Source: Marinobacter daepoensis DSM 16072
GTDB lineage: Bacteria > Pseudomonadota > Gammaproteobacteria > Pseudomonadales > Oleiphilaceae
DNA: 64,000 nucleotides
Reading direction: 5' to 3'
Assembly: GCF_000421165.1 (NCBI RefSeq)
Contig: NZ_ATWI01000008.1
Span: forward strand, 248,001 to 312,000
Made by a program: the position numbers and the translations under genes. The notes beneath the pieces are model-generated. The model was not told the DNA's origin. It saw nothing but the letters and a program-made list of their open reading frames with translations, and did no database searches. Below, piece after piece: positions 1 to 7,820 of this stretch (position 1 is the stretch's first letter; every line of letters begins with the position of its first letter).

Positions 1-7
1 AGATCCG

Positions 8-940
8 ATGAACTGTTTTCGACTGGAGAACGTCAGCCACCGGTATGACAAGGCTGCGGTGTTGCACGGGGTAGATCTTCGGCTGGAGCCGGGGGAGATT
101 CTGGGGCTGTTCGGGCACAACGGGGCAGGCAAAACCACCTCAATCAAGCTGATTCTGGGCCTGATGCAGCCAACGGAGGGCAAGGTCTCTGTGCTGGAAG
201 GTATGGCCGGTGATCCTCAGGTTACCCAGCACATTGGGTATCTGCCCGAGAACGTGATGTTCTACCCGCAACTCACAGGCCGTGAGATTCTCTGCCATTT
301 TGCCCGCCTGAAAGGCGCACCCCTGAAGCAGGTGCCCGAATTGCTGGAACAGGTCGGGCTGGGGGATGCCATGGACGCGCGCACCAAAACTTATTCCAAG
401 GGGATGCGCCAGCGGCTGGGACTGGCTCAGGCCCTGTTGGGCAAGCCCCGGCTACTGATGCTTGACGAACCAACGGTTGGTCTGGACCCGGTGGCAACGG
501 CCGACCTTTATCGGCTGCTGCGGCGGCTACGGGATGAGGGCACCGGTATCGTCCTTTGCTCGCACGTTTTGCCAGGCGTGGAGCCCTACATCGACCGCGC
601 GGCCATCCTGACCGAAGGCGCTCTGAAGGCTTCCGGGGATCTGCCATCGTTGCGGCGCCAGGCAAACATGCCGGTGACGTTGACGATTGAGCCTGCGAAC
701 AGCCTTTCTGCGGTGGAGCAAGCCATCGATCAGGCGGGCTCTCGGGCAGGTCTGATGATAAAGACACGCCATGGGCGCCTGCTGGTTGATGTGAGGCCTG
801 AGGAAAAAATGGCCCTGATCAAAACATTGATGACGTCTGGCGAAGTGGCGGATCTGGGTATCCACCAGCCCAGCCTCGAAGATATCTATGTGCACTTTAT
901 CGGTTCGGGTGGCCTGGCGCACCGTGGAGGTAGTCAATGA
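8..940 (+). CDS. nosF: NosF, ATPase of the nitrous oxide reductase maturation ABC transporter
   Basis: This is the cytoplasmic ATPase that works with the membrane protein NosY (and periplasmic NosD, not in the window) to deliver sulfur for the copper-sulfur CuZ site of N2O reductase NosZ. The 310-residue protein has Walker A GHNGAGKTT at about 36-44, the ABC signature around 129-141, Walker B LLMLDEP at 149-155 and the switch histidine near 186. It has the C-terminal extension usual for NosF-type ATPases. The stop overlaps the start of nosY by four bases, so the two are translationally coupled. nosD, nosZ and nosR would be expected just left of the window. Identity as NosF rather than a generic ABC ATPase rests mainly on the nosY-nosL context. 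Confidence 0.93.
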   Translation: MNCFRLENVSHRYDKAAVLHGVDLRLEPGEILGLFGHNGAGKTTSIKLILGLMQPTEGKVSVLEGMAGDPQVTQHIGYLPENVMFYPQLTGREILCHFARLKGAPLKQVPELLEQVGLGDAMDARTKTYSKGMRQRLGLAQALLGKPRLLMLDEPTVGLDPVATADLYRLLRRLRDEGTGIVLCSHVLPGVEPYIDRAAILTEGALKASGDLPSLRRQANMPVTLTIEPANSLSAVEQAIDQAGSRAGLMIKTRHGRLLVDVRPEEKMALIKTLMTSGEVADLGIHQPSLEDIYVHFIGSGGLAHRGGSQ

Positions 941-1767
941 ACGCAGTCTGGACCATTGCCCGAAAGGAACTCAGCGACAGCTTTCGCAACCGGTGGCTGG
1001 TTGCCATCTCGTTGGTGTTTGCGACTCTTGCTCTGGGTATCGCCTGGTTCGGGGCAGCGGCTTCGGGGCAGGTGGGGTACGCCTCCACCCCGGCGACCAT
1101 TGCCAGTCTTGCCAGCCTGGGCATCTTTCTGATCCCGCTGATTGCGTTGCTTCTGGCGTACGATGCCATCGTTGGGGAAGAAGAAGGAGGCACTCTGTTA
1201 TTGCTGATGACCTACCCGCTCAGCAAGAACCAGCTGTTACTGGGTAAATTCCTGGGGCATGGTCTGACGCTGGCACTGGCCACCCTGATTGGGTTTGGCG
1301 TGGCGGGCGTCGCCATTGCGCTCCTGGTGGATGGCGTGGCCATCGGCGCCCTGGCCGTGGCCATGGGGCGTTTTGTCGGCTCCACCGTGTTGCTGGGGTG
1401 GGGGTTTATTGCACTGGCGTACCTGGTCAGCGTACGGGTCAGTGAGAAACCCGTTGCGGCCGGGCTGGCCCTTGCCATCTGGTTCTTTTTTGTGCTGATT
1501 TTTGATCTGGTGCTGCTGGGGACCCTGGTGGCGAGTGAGGGCAAGCTGAATCCGGAGTTGCTGCCGTGGTTCCTGATGCTTAACCCGACCGATATCTACC
1601 GTCTTTTGAACATTGTCGCTTTCGGAGACAGCGGCCAGCTCAGTGGAGTGCTTAGTCTGGGCGCCGATCTGCCCATTGGTGCAGGAGGACTCTGGATTGG
1701 TCTTGTGCTCTGGTGCGTGGTTCCGCTGACGGGTGCGTTGCTTCTCTTCAAAAACCGAAACATCTGA
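937..1767 (+). CDS. nosY: NosY, permease of the nitrous oxide reductase maturation ABC transporter
   Basis: The 276-residue integral membrane protein pairs with NosF. I see about six hydrophobic segments (near residues 17-35, 50-72, 100-122, 126-150, 175-198 and 245-268) and a short polar N-terminus with the RKELSDSFRNRWL stretch typical of ABC-2 type NosY permeases. It overlaps nosF by four bases and ends 22 bases before nosL, so nosFYL form one transcription unit. It is thought to move a sulfur species across the inner membrane for CuZ assembly. No unusual feature is seen. Confidence 0.92.
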   Translation: MNAVWTIARKELSDSFRNRWLVAISLVFATLALGIAWFGAAASGQVGYASTPATIASLASLGIFLIPLIALLLAYDAIVGEEEGGTLLLLMTYPLSKNQLLLGKFLGHGLTLALATLIGFGVAGVAIALLVDGVAIGALAVAMGRFVGSTVLLGWGFIALAYLVSVRVSEKPVAAGLALAIWFFFVLIFDLVLLGTLVASEGKLNPELLPWFLMLNPTDIYRLLNIVAFGDSGQLSGVLSLGADLPIGAGGLWIGLVLWCVVPLTGALLLFKNRNI

Positions 1768-1789
1768 TTGTTACCGGAGACTCAGGATC

Positions 1790-2389
1790 ATGACATACCC
1801 CATCACTAAATGGATTGTTGCCTTTCTTGTTGTTGCGACCCTGGCGGGTTGTTCTGAGGATGCGCCGCAACGCGCTGAAAGACCCGCGCCCGTCCATTTT
1901 GAATCCGGCGATGAGTGCCATGTCTGCGGCATGGCGATCACTCATTTTCCCGGCCCTAAGGGGCAGGCGTTTACCGAGCGAGAGCAGGATATCCGTAAGT
2001 TCTGCTCTACCAAAGACATGTTCGCCTGGTTCCTCCAGCCGGAAAATGAGAACCGGGACCACACGCTTTACGTTCACAACATGGCGGAAACTCACTGGGA
2101 GCACCCGGACGACACCCACCTGATTGATGCCCGTAAAGCCTTTTACGTGGTCGGGTCAAGCCTTAACGGTGCGATGGGGCCAACTCTGGCGTCGTTCGCA
2201 ACTGAAACCGATGCCGTCGATTTTGCCGCGGATCATGGCGGGGAGGTCCTGTCATTTTCAGATATCACGCTGGAACACCTGAATAGCGGCATGGCAATGC
2301 ATGATATGGCAGGTATGCACGAGGGCCACGAGGTAAGGGATGGTGCAGGAATGGTCGACGCTCATGATAGCGGCGCTATGACGCATTAA
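1790..2389 (+). CDS. nosL: NosL, copper-binding lipoprotein of N2O reductase maturation
   Basis: NosL is a periplasmic outer-membrane lipoprotein that supplies Cu(I) to NosZ. I start it at the ATG at 1790, because the following 21 residues form a lipoprotein signal ending in LAGC with the lipidated Cys at 21; the upstream in-frame start at 1733 lies inside nosY. The metal-site segment DECHVCGMAI follows, as in the family. The last 35 or so residues are unusually rich in His and Met (repeated MH, GM and HEGH words), which looks like an added copper-binding tail. It is the last gene of the nosFYL unit and converges on moaA. Confidence 0.92.
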   Translation: MTYPITKWIVAFLVVATLAGCSEDAPQRAERPAPVHFESGDECHVCGMAITHFPGPKGQAFTEREQDIRKFCSTKDMFAWFLQPENENRDHTLYVHNMAETHWEHPDDTHLIDARKAFYVVGSSLNGAMGPTLASFATETDAVDFAADHGGEVLSFSDITLEHLNSGMAMHDMAGMHEGHEVRDGAGMVDAHDSGAMTH

Positions 2390-2411
2390 TCACGCTCTGC
2401 CGCCTTTCGAA

Positions 2412-2440
2412 CGCTTTCGGAGCCATGGATGGCGAAAGCG
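2412..2440. terminator. Short hairpin between convergent nosL and moaA
   Basis: An 8-bp perfect stem (CGCTTTCG at 2412-2419 pairing with CGAAAGCG at 2433-2440) lies between the nosL stop and the moaA stop. It has no T-run on either strand, so terminator activity is inferred. The 13-base loop contains GCCATGGATGG, the same word as the conserved core of the two long hairpins at 26558-26668 and 41289-41396, so it may be a remnant or short relative of that element. Confidence 0.4.
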
Positions 2441-2443
2441 GTG

Positions 2444-3436
2444 TCAGCCTCCGGTCATGTTCATAAACCGAAGAATCTGAACGTCCCCCTTGCTGGAAAA
2501 GTGATGGCGTTCCGGTTTCAGGTCCATCGCATTGATGATGGTCTCCTGCAGCTTGTCGTCGCTTACCGGGTGGCCGCGCAGCACCCGCCGCAGATCCACC
2601 GAATGCTCATTCCCCAGGCACAGCAGCAGGCGGCCTTCTACCGTCACCCGCACGCGATTGCACGTGGCGCAGAAATTATGGGAGTGAGGTGAAATAAAAC
2701 CAACGCGGGTCCCGCTGTCGGGCATCCGATAATAGCGGGCTGGTCCGCCGGAATCCCCGGTAGTGGGAATCAGCTCATGGTGTGGCCGGATGAGTGCCCG
2801 AACCTCATCACTGGTGCACAGAGCCAGGCCTCGATCGTGCTCGGAAATCTGCCCCAGTGGCATTTCTTCAATGAAACTGATGTCTACCTGCTTCCGGCGG
2901 GCGAACTCGATCAATGCCGGGACTTCCTCGTCATTGCGACCCTTCATGACCACGACATTCAGTTTGATACGGCGGAAACCGGCATCCCGGGCGGCATCAA
3001 TGCCATCCAGAACCTGGCTGAGGTTTCCTGTACGGGTAATGGTGCGGAATTTACTGGCGTCCAGAGAATCCAGGCTGATGTTCAAGCGGTGCAGTCCAGC
3101 CTGGCGAAGCGCGTCTGCCATGGCGGGCAACTGACTGCCGTTGGTGGTCATGGCGAAATCTTGCAGCCCGTAAGTACCAATTTCCCGAACCAGTTCCAGA
3201 ATGTCCTTGCGCACCAGGGGCTCGCCGCCTGTCAGACGGATTTTTTCCGTGCCCAGTGCAACAAAATTACGGGCAACCCGGGCGATCTCCTCCAGAGTGA
3301 GTACCTGCTGGCGGGGCAGGAAGGTCATGTCCTCCGCCATGCAGTAAACACAGCGGAAGTCGCAGCGATCAGTCACCGACAGTCGGACGTAGTTCACGGT
3401 GCGGCCGAAGCGGTCTGTCAGTCGGGTCTTGGGCAT
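2444..3436 (-). CDS. moaA: GTP 3',8-cyclase MoaA (molybdenum cofactor biosynthesis)
   Basis: MoaA is a radical SAM enzyme that, with MoaC, turns GTP into cyclic pyranopterin monophosphate, the first step of Mo cofactor synthesis. The N-terminal radical SAM cluster is visible as Cys 25, 29 and 32 (C-x3-C-x2-C). The C-terminal 4Fe-4S cluster ligands are Cys 256, 259 and 273, and the protein ends in the essential GG tail. I choose the ATG at 3436 because it has AGGA ten bases upstream and gives the usual length (330 residues). In-frame ATGs at 3466 and 3457 would add 10 or 7 residues but lack a ribosome site. The context beside nos genes and nsrR suggests it serves molybdoenzymes of nitrate respiration. 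Confidence 0.93.
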   Translation of the reverse strand: MPKTRLTDRFGRTVNYVRLSVTDRCDFRCVYCMAEDMTFLPRQQVLTLEEIARVARNFVALGTEKIRLTGGEPLVRKDILELVREIGTYGLQDFAMTTNGSQLPAMADALRQAGLHRLNISLDSLDASKFRTITRTGNLSQVLDGIDAARDAGFRRIKLNVVVMKGRNDEEVPALIEFARRKQVDISFIEEMPLGQISEHDRGLALCTSDEVRALIRPHHELIPTTGDSGGPARYYRMPDSGTRVGFISPHSHNFCATCNRVRVTVEGRLLLCLGNEHSVDLRRVLRGHPVSDDKLQETIINAMDLKPERHHFSSKGDVQILRFMNMTGG

Positions 3437-3651
3437 TAACGCGAAGTCCTGTTGCATGAACACCATAAGTTTAGGCCAAGTATGGCAAACCGCGCCCCGG
3501 ATTCCGATACCCCTCGGGTAGTATCTCTGGTTTTCTTGCCTTTTGGTGTTTAATCTTCTATAACATGCAAATAGAATAAATGTTATTAGGGTGTCAAAAG
3601 TTAGTGGCAGAAGTAGTTCTGATGAAAGTGATGAGCTTTCGGGAGGTTAAT

Positions 3652-3876
3652 ATGTGGCTTTATGAAAAATGGCTGGCCCGTGCCAATACCGGGGTGGTTA
3701 TCAGTCTGTTCGGGCTGATGCTGACGGTTCTTATGGCTTATCCACTGGCTACCAGATTTCCGATGGCAATCCAGATACTGGCCCACATTGGCACCTTGTT
3801 GTTTGCGGTCGGGGTGAAAATTGCGTATGTCGCGCGCCTGGCCTTCCTCAGTAAACTGGGGAGACCTGTGAACTGA
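3652..3876 (+). CDS. Small two-helix membrane protein of unknown function
   Basis: This 74-residue protein starts at the ATG at 3652, preceded by a strong GGGAGG ribosome site; the longer reading from 3580 has none. It has a short basic N-terminus (WLYEKWLARANTG), then two hydrophobic segments at about 15-35 and 43-63, and a basic C-terminus. I do not recognise a named family. It is followed 48 bases later by a YbaN-type membrane protein and then nsrR, all on one strand. A role linked to nitrosative stress or denitrification is possible from position only. Confidence 0.7.
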   Translation: MWLYEKWLARANTGVVISLFGLMLTVLMAYPLATRFPMAIQILAHIGTLLFAVGVKIAYVARLAFLSKLGRPVN

Positions 3877-3923
3877 ATCACGGTAGAATTAACGCAGGTA
3901 CACGCGCTCAAGAGGCCCGTGCC

Positions 3924-4292
3924 ATGGGTATACAACCAGGCAGAACCGGTTTCCGGATTCTGGCGTATATGAGTATGGGGATCGCCGTTGCCGGAGTCGT
4001 CCTTCCGCTGCTGCCGACAACCCCTTTCGTTATTCTGGCCGCCTTTTTTGCCAGCAAAGGATCTCCGGCGTTTGCCCTGTGGCTGGAGCAGCATCCTTCT
4101 TTCGGCCCTGCCATCCGGCATTGGCGGTTACGTCGGGCGATTCCTCGCAAGGCCAAGATTCTTGCCATCGGGATGATGGCGCTGAGCTGGAGTTCCATGG
4201 TGTGGCTGGGGGCTTCTGCGTTTGTATTGTCGGTTTCCGGGCTTTTTCTGTTGGGCGTAGCCATCTACATGCTGACCCGGCCATCCTGTTGA
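3924..4292 (+). CDS. YbaN-type DUF454 inner membrane protein
   Basis: The 122-residue protein matches the DUF454/YbaN family: an early membrane segment with GVVLPLLPTTPF, then the characteristic stretch with SPAF, WLEQHP, FGPAIRHW and AIPRKAK, then two further hydrophobic segments to the C-terminus. The function is not established; in several proteobacteria the family sits with haem, iron or nitrogen-oxide genes. It lies 24 bases upstream of nsrR on the same strand and is probably co-transcribed with it. The start at 3924 is the only good ATG at the family's usual N-terminus. Confidence 0.85.
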   Translation: MGIQPGRTGFRILAYMSMGIAVAGVVLPLLPTTPFVILAAFFASKGSPAFALWLEQHPSFGPAIRHWRLRRAIPRKAKILAIGMMALSWSSMVWLGASAFVLSVSGLFLLGVAIYMLTRPSC

Positions 4293-4316
4293 AGATTTAC
4301 GTTATTGGAGTTGTGA

Positions 4317-4754
4317 ATGCACATCACCCGTTATACCGATTACTCACTCAGAGTGTTGATCTATCTGGCTTCAGAGGGTGATCGTCTGGCGACCATTCAG
4401 GAAATTGCCGACAGCTATGAGATTTCCAAGAACCACCTGATGAAGGTGGTTCATCAGTTGAACAAAAAAGGCTATATCGAAACCATTCGGGGCAAAAAAG
4501 GTGGAATGCGGCTGCACCGGGACCCCAGGGATATCAACATTGGTATTCTCGTCCGTGAAACGGAGCAGGATCTGAGTATTGTTGAGTGCTTTTCCTCCAA
4601 GAATAACTGCAAGATCACCCCGGTTTGCGGCCTGAAGTCCATGTTTGGCGAGGCCCTGAAAGCCTTTCTTGAGGTGTTGGATCGTTACACCCTGGCCGAT
4701 GTGATCAAAGAACAGCACCGGCCACAGCTGTTGCGCCTGCTTCAGATCGCCTGA
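4317..4754 (+). CDS. nsrR: NsrR, nitric-oxide-sensing Rrf2-family repressor
   Basis: NsrR is a [Fe-S] transcription repressor that loses DNA binding when NO reacts with its cluster. The 145-residue protein starts with the family's M-x-(I/L)-T-x-(Y/F)-T-D-Y motif, has a winged helix with SKNHLMKVVHQL near 38-49 and the wing RGKKGGMRL near 59-66. The three cluster cysteines are at 91, 98 and 104 (spacing as in NsrR, with the ITPVCGLK motif), which separates it from IscR. GGAG precedes the ATG. Expected targets are NO-detoxifying and denitrification genes; none is proven here, but the nearby nos and ybaN-like genes fit. The 3' end overlaps the end of the convergent desaturase gene by 13 bases. 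Confidence 0.92.
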   Translation: MHITRYTDYSLRVLIYLASEGDRLATIQEIADSYEISKNHLMKVVHQLNKKGYIETIRGKKGGMRLHRDPRDINIGILVRETEQDLSIVECFSSKNNCKITPVCGLKSMFGEALKAFLEVLDRYTLADVIKEQHRPQLLRLLQIA

Positions 4755-5890
4755 GGCTGCTCCCTGCGGTTTTCCAGTTTTCTGCGAATTGGGTCCGGCA
4801 GCGAGAACCGGGTGATGCGGGCAAGCACTGTGCCGTACTGGCTGGCAAAGCTGCCGGTGTTGTAAGGGATGCCGTGCTTTTGGCAAATCCCCTGCACGCG
4901 TTCGGAGATCTCCGGGTACCGGTGTGCAGGCAGGTCTGGGAACACATGGTGTTCCACCTGATAACTCAGGTGCCCACTGAGAAGGTGTAGCCATCTGCCA
5001 CCTGTGAAATTGGATGAGCCCGTGAGCTGTCGGAGGTACCAGTGGCCTTTGCTCTCACCCTCACATTCCGCTTCGGTGAAGGTTTCGGCATCCTGAGTGA
5101 AATGACCACAGAAAATCACGGTTGAGGCCCAGAGATTGCGGATCAGGTTGGCACCGACATTGCCTGCGAGCACAATTGGCGCCACGGGCAGGGTCAACAG
5201 AGGAAAGAACACGTAGTCCTTAAATGCCTGGCGTCCGCCTTTACGGCCAAAATCTTTTATGAATGACAGCTTGTCCCGCCAGCGAATTTCCCGGCGACGG
5301 AGCTTCTCGCTCTCCAGTTCGTGCAGACCCACCCCCCACTGGAAGAACACGCTCAACAGAACGTAGTTGATAAGCTGAAGGGCGTGCCATGGCTTCCACG
5401 GTTCGTCATCACTCAGGCGCAGCACGGCGTAGCCATAGTCCCGGTCTTTGCCGATGATGTTGGTGTAGGTGTGGTGTTCGTAGTTGTGGGTTCGGCGCCA
5501 GGAATCGCTGGTACAGACCGTGTCCCACTCGTATGTCTGGGAATTCAGGGTCGGATCATTCATCCAGTCGTACTGGCCATGCATTACATTGTGCCCGATT
5601 TCCATATTCTCCAGAATTTTGGCCACCCCCAGGGTCACCGTGGCGGCAACAAACACGGGCGGAAGGAAGCCAAAAGGCATCATTACCCGGCCACCTGCTT
5701 CAAGGGCTCGGTGCAGGCGAACGATCTTGCGAATATAGCGGGCATCCCGCTCGCCAAGGTCGGCCAGAACGTCATCGCGGACGGCGTCCAGGTCTTTCTG
5801 AAGTTCGTTGAGTTGTTGTTCATCCAGTTTGAGCATAAGGGCTCCCTGCGGCTGTATAGAGGCCGCGATTGATTGGTTTGGGTCAGACAT
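4742..5890 (-). CDS. desB: Membrane fatty acid (acyl-CoA type) desaturase, DesB-like
   Basis: This di-iron membrane desaturase introduces a double bond into saturated acyl chains. The three histidine boxes are H100-NVM-H104, H135-NYEHH140 and QVEHH at 311-315. Hydrophobic stretches at about 70-95 and 215-260 fit the membrane helices of the family, and 382 residues is a normal length. It is the second gene of a two-gene operon with the ferredoxin-reductase-like gene upstream (8-base overlap) and a divergent TetR gene beyond. This is the same layout as Pseudomonas aeruginosa desCB/desT, where the pair remodels exogenous or recycled acyl-CoA under DesT control. The substrate (acyl-CoA versus lipid-bound) cannot be read from sequence. 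Confidence 0.88.
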   Translation of the reverse strand: MSDPNQSIAASIQPQGALMLKLDEQQLNELQKDLDAVRDDVLADLGERDARYIRKIVRLHRALEAGGRVMMPFGFLPPVFVAATVTLGVAKILENMEIGHNVMHGQYDWMNDPTLNSQTYEWDTVCTSDSWRRTHNYEHHTYTNIIGKDRDYGYAVLRLSDDEPWKPWHALQLINYVLLSVFFQWGVGLHELESEKLRRREIRWRDKLSFIKDFGRKGGRQAFKDYVFFPLLTLPVAPIVLAGNVGANLIRNLWASTVIFCGHFTQDAETFTEAECEGESKGHWYLRQLTGSSNFTGGRWLHLLSGHLSYQVEHHVFPDLPAHRYPEISERVQGICQKHGIPYNTGSFASQYGTVLARITRFSLPDPIRRKLENRREQPQAI

Positions 5891-6992
5891 CCAGCGTGAC
5901 AGGGCCGCGTGGGACAGACACGCAGAGTTGAACGCTCTCCTCGCCTGGGCCGGATGGTTTACCGGTCAGTCGGTTAATGACGGTTCCGCTGGTCTTCCGG
6001 CAGCTGCATTGATGGCAGATTCCCATGCGGCAGCCAGACTGGGGGTGCAGCCCTGCCGCTTCGGCTATCTCCAGCAGGGTGGCGTCGCCGGTTGAATCCA
6101 CCGAGAGAGCACTGCGGACAAAGCGCACGTCACCGCCCAGAGCCTCCTTGCTCAGGCTGGCGATGGTGGGTGGAGCGAAGAAAGTGCAGTGAACCTGAGA
6201 GTCACGGATGCCACGCTGGTAAAGCAGTTCCGTGGCAAGGTCCATCAGCCCGCCCGGCCCGCAAAGGAAGACGTCGCGAGCCGTCAGGCCGGGAACCGAG
6301 TCCAGGTCTGAGCCATTGAGAGAGCGGGGGCTGGTGTTGTCGTGAGTGGTCAGAATCCGGACGGTCAGCGCGGAGTAGCGCGCGGCCAGGGCTGTGATCG
6401 TTTCTCTGGCGATGATGTCTTTCCGGGTGCGCACGAAATAGAGCAGTGTAACCGGCGCCCGATAGTCTTCAGCCGCCAGACTCTCCAGTTGACTCAGAAT
6501 GGGGGTAATACCGCTGCCTCCGGCAATAAACAGTAAGGGTTTGGCAACCGATGGCAGCAGGAAGTCTCCAAAGGCATCGGTCAGCCCCAGTACAGCCCCT
6601 TCTTCCAGATGGTCATGTAACCAGTTGGTCACCCGTCCGCCCGGGTGTCGCTTGATGGTCAGTGTGATCTGACCGTTGTCCTGCCAGAGTCGAGGCGACG
6701 AGGAGAGGCTGAAGGTGCGCTGCCGCCGGACTCCCTCAATGTCCACGCCGAGATTCACATGCTGGCCGGCTTGAAAGCCACCCCAACGGCGGGCTGGTCT
6801 TAGTACGAGGGTTTTGGTGTCGTGGGTCTCTGTAAAAATGCGTTCCACCCGCGCCGGTGTGTACGCTTGTACCCACATAGGATTGATAGCCTCCGCCAAT
6901 GGGTCGAAATAACTGGCCGGTTGGGGGGTGTTCAGTATCTGTCGGCCCAACCATCGCAGGGCTCGGTTCTGGCGCGCTTTTGCCAACATCAT
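5883..6992 (-). CDS. desC: Ferredoxin reductase with 2Fe-2S domain, electron donor to the desaturase (DesC-like)
   Basis: The 369-residue flavoprotein passes electrons from NAD(P)H through FAD and a 2Fe-2S cluster to the desaturase. The FAD site shows as RQRTFSLSSS in the first half, the nucleotide site as LLFIAGGSGITPILSQL in the middle, and the C-terminal plant-type ferredoxin domain has Cys 321, 326, 329 and 357 (C-x4-C-x2-C-x27-C). GGAG lies 8 bases before the ATG at 6992; a second ATG follows directly. It heads the operon with the desaturase and faces desT across an operator-rich gap. The desC name follows the Pseudomonas operon and is by synteny. Confidence 0.85.
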   Translation of the reverse strand: MMLAKARQNRALRWLGRQILNTPQPASYFDPLAEAINPMWVQAYTPARVERIFTETHDTKTLVLRPARRWGGFQAGQHVNLGVDIEGVRRQRTFSLSSSPRLWQDNGQITLTIKRHPGGRVTNWLHDHLEEGAVLGLTDAFGDFLLPSVAKPLLFIAGGSGITPILSQLESLAAEDYRAPVTLLYFVRTRKDIIARETITALAARYSALTVRILTTHDNTSPRSLNGSDLDSVPGLTARDVFLCGPGGLMDLATELLYQRGIRDSQVHCTFFAPPTIASLSKEALGGDVRFVRSALSVDSTGDATLLEIAEAAGLHPQSGCRMGICHQCSCRKTSGTVINRLTGKPSGPGEESVQLCVSVPRGPVTLDV

Positions 6993-7008
6993 TGTCTGTT
7001 CTCCGGAT

Positions 7009-7016
7009 TGTGTACG
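7009..7016. promoter_or_regulatory. Possible isolated DesT half-site
   Basis: TGTGTACG at 7009-7016 equals the left half of the full palindrome at 7051. It lies 22 bases from the next site, similar to the 20-base spacing between the two complete palindromes, but no matching right half follows. It could be a degenerate third site in the desC promoter. Confidence 0.35.
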
Positions 7017-7030
7017 TGTCTCTAAAGCTA

Positions 7031-7048
7031 TGTGTACACTTGTTCACA
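7031..7048. promoter_or_regulatory. Putative DesT operator 1
   Basis: TGTGTACACTTGTTCACA is an 8-2-8 palindrome with 7 of 8 positions symmetric (TGTGTACA / TGTTCACA). It lies in the divergent gap between desC and desT, 39 bases upstream of the desC start. The operator assignment is inferred from symmetry, repetition and the known autoregulated layout of desT-desCB. Confidence 0.65.
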
Positions 7049-7050
7049 TG

Positions 7051-7068
7051 TGTGTACGACTGTACACA
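7051..7068. promoter_or_regulatory. Putative DesT operator 2
   Basis: TGTGTACGACTGTACACA is a second 8-2-8 palindrome, centred 20 bases (about two helical turns) from operator 1, so two dimers could bind the same DNA face. It differs from site 1 in one half-site position on each side. Confidence 0.65.
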
Positions 7069-7144
7069 TGGTGGCGGGTGGCGACAATTGGCATCAATCG
7101 GTTGGCTCAATATGACAATCGCGGCGGTTTTTTCTTCGGTCAAA

Positions 7145-7162
7145 TGTGTACACTTGTCACCG
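7145..7162. promoter_or_regulatory. Putative degenerate DesT operator 3, just upstream of desT
   Basis: TGTGTACACTTGTCACCG repeats the left half and spacer of operator 1 exactly; the right half matches only after one base is dropped (TGT-CAC). It lies 23 bases before the desT start, suggesting autoregulation. Confidence 0.5.
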
Positions 7163-7184
7163 ACGCGGATTGCAAAGGCAGACT

Positions 7185-7808
7185 ATGGCAGACAGAACCC
7201 GACGCAAGCCCGGGGAAACCCGGGAAAAACTGATGAGTGCCGCGCTGACGCTGGTGGGGAAGGGGCGGCATTTTGCCAGCCTGGGCATTCGTGAGGTCAC
7301 GCGTCAGGCCGGCGTGGTGCCCACGTCGTTTTACCGACACTTCAGGAGCATGGATGATCTGGGGTTGCAGCTTGTGGATGAGCTGGGGCTGGTGCTTCGC
7401 CGCATGATGCGGGAGGCCAGGGCCAACGTGTTGCAGTCAGATAAGCTGATTGAAGAATCGGTCGGGATTTTTGTTGCCCACGCTCAGGCTAACCGGAGTT
7501 TCTTTTTGTTTATGGCCCAGGGGCTGGCAGGGGAGAGTCGCTCAGTTCAGGAAGGGATACGCAGTGAGATGCGGTTCTTCGCCAGTGAGCTGGCCAACGA
7601 TCTGCGGCGTCTCCGGCTGGTGACGCACCTGAGTGATGCGGATCTGGATCTGACCTGTGATCTGGTGGTCCGCACGGTGGCCTTCAGCCTCACCGATCTG
7701 CTCAGTATCTCCGAAGACGACGACTATCAGATCGGGTTGGTACAGCAACGCACAACCCGATTCCTGCAGATGATTTTTGTGGGAGCCAGCCACTGGCAGC
7801 GTGGCTGA
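7185..7808 (+). CDS. desT: DesT-like TetR-family regulator of the desaturase operon
   Basis: The protein (207 residues from the ATG at 7185; AAGG just upstream) has the N-terminal TetR helix-turn-helix, with the recognition region IREVTRQAGVVPTSFYRHFRS, and an all-helical ligand-binding C-terminal domain. In P. aeruginosa, DesT senses the ratio of saturated to unsaturated acyl-CoA and controls desCB. The divergent position and the three repeated palindromes in the gap support the same role here. An in-frame ATG at 7146 would place operator 3 inside the coding region and has no ribosome site. FabR is a related alternative, but FabR is not normally paired with desCB. Confidence 0.85.
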   Translation: MADRTRRKPGETREKLMSAALTLVGKGRHFASLGIREVTRQAGVVPTSFYRHFRSMDDLGLQLVDELGLVLRRMMREARANVLQSDKLIEESVGIFVAHAQANRSFFLFMAQGLAGESRSVQEGIRSEMRFFASELANDLRRLRLVTHLSDADLDLTCDLVVRTVAFSLTDLLSISEDDDYQIGLVQQRTTRFLQMIFVGASHWQRG

Positions 7809-7820
7809 CTCCCGTCTCGA

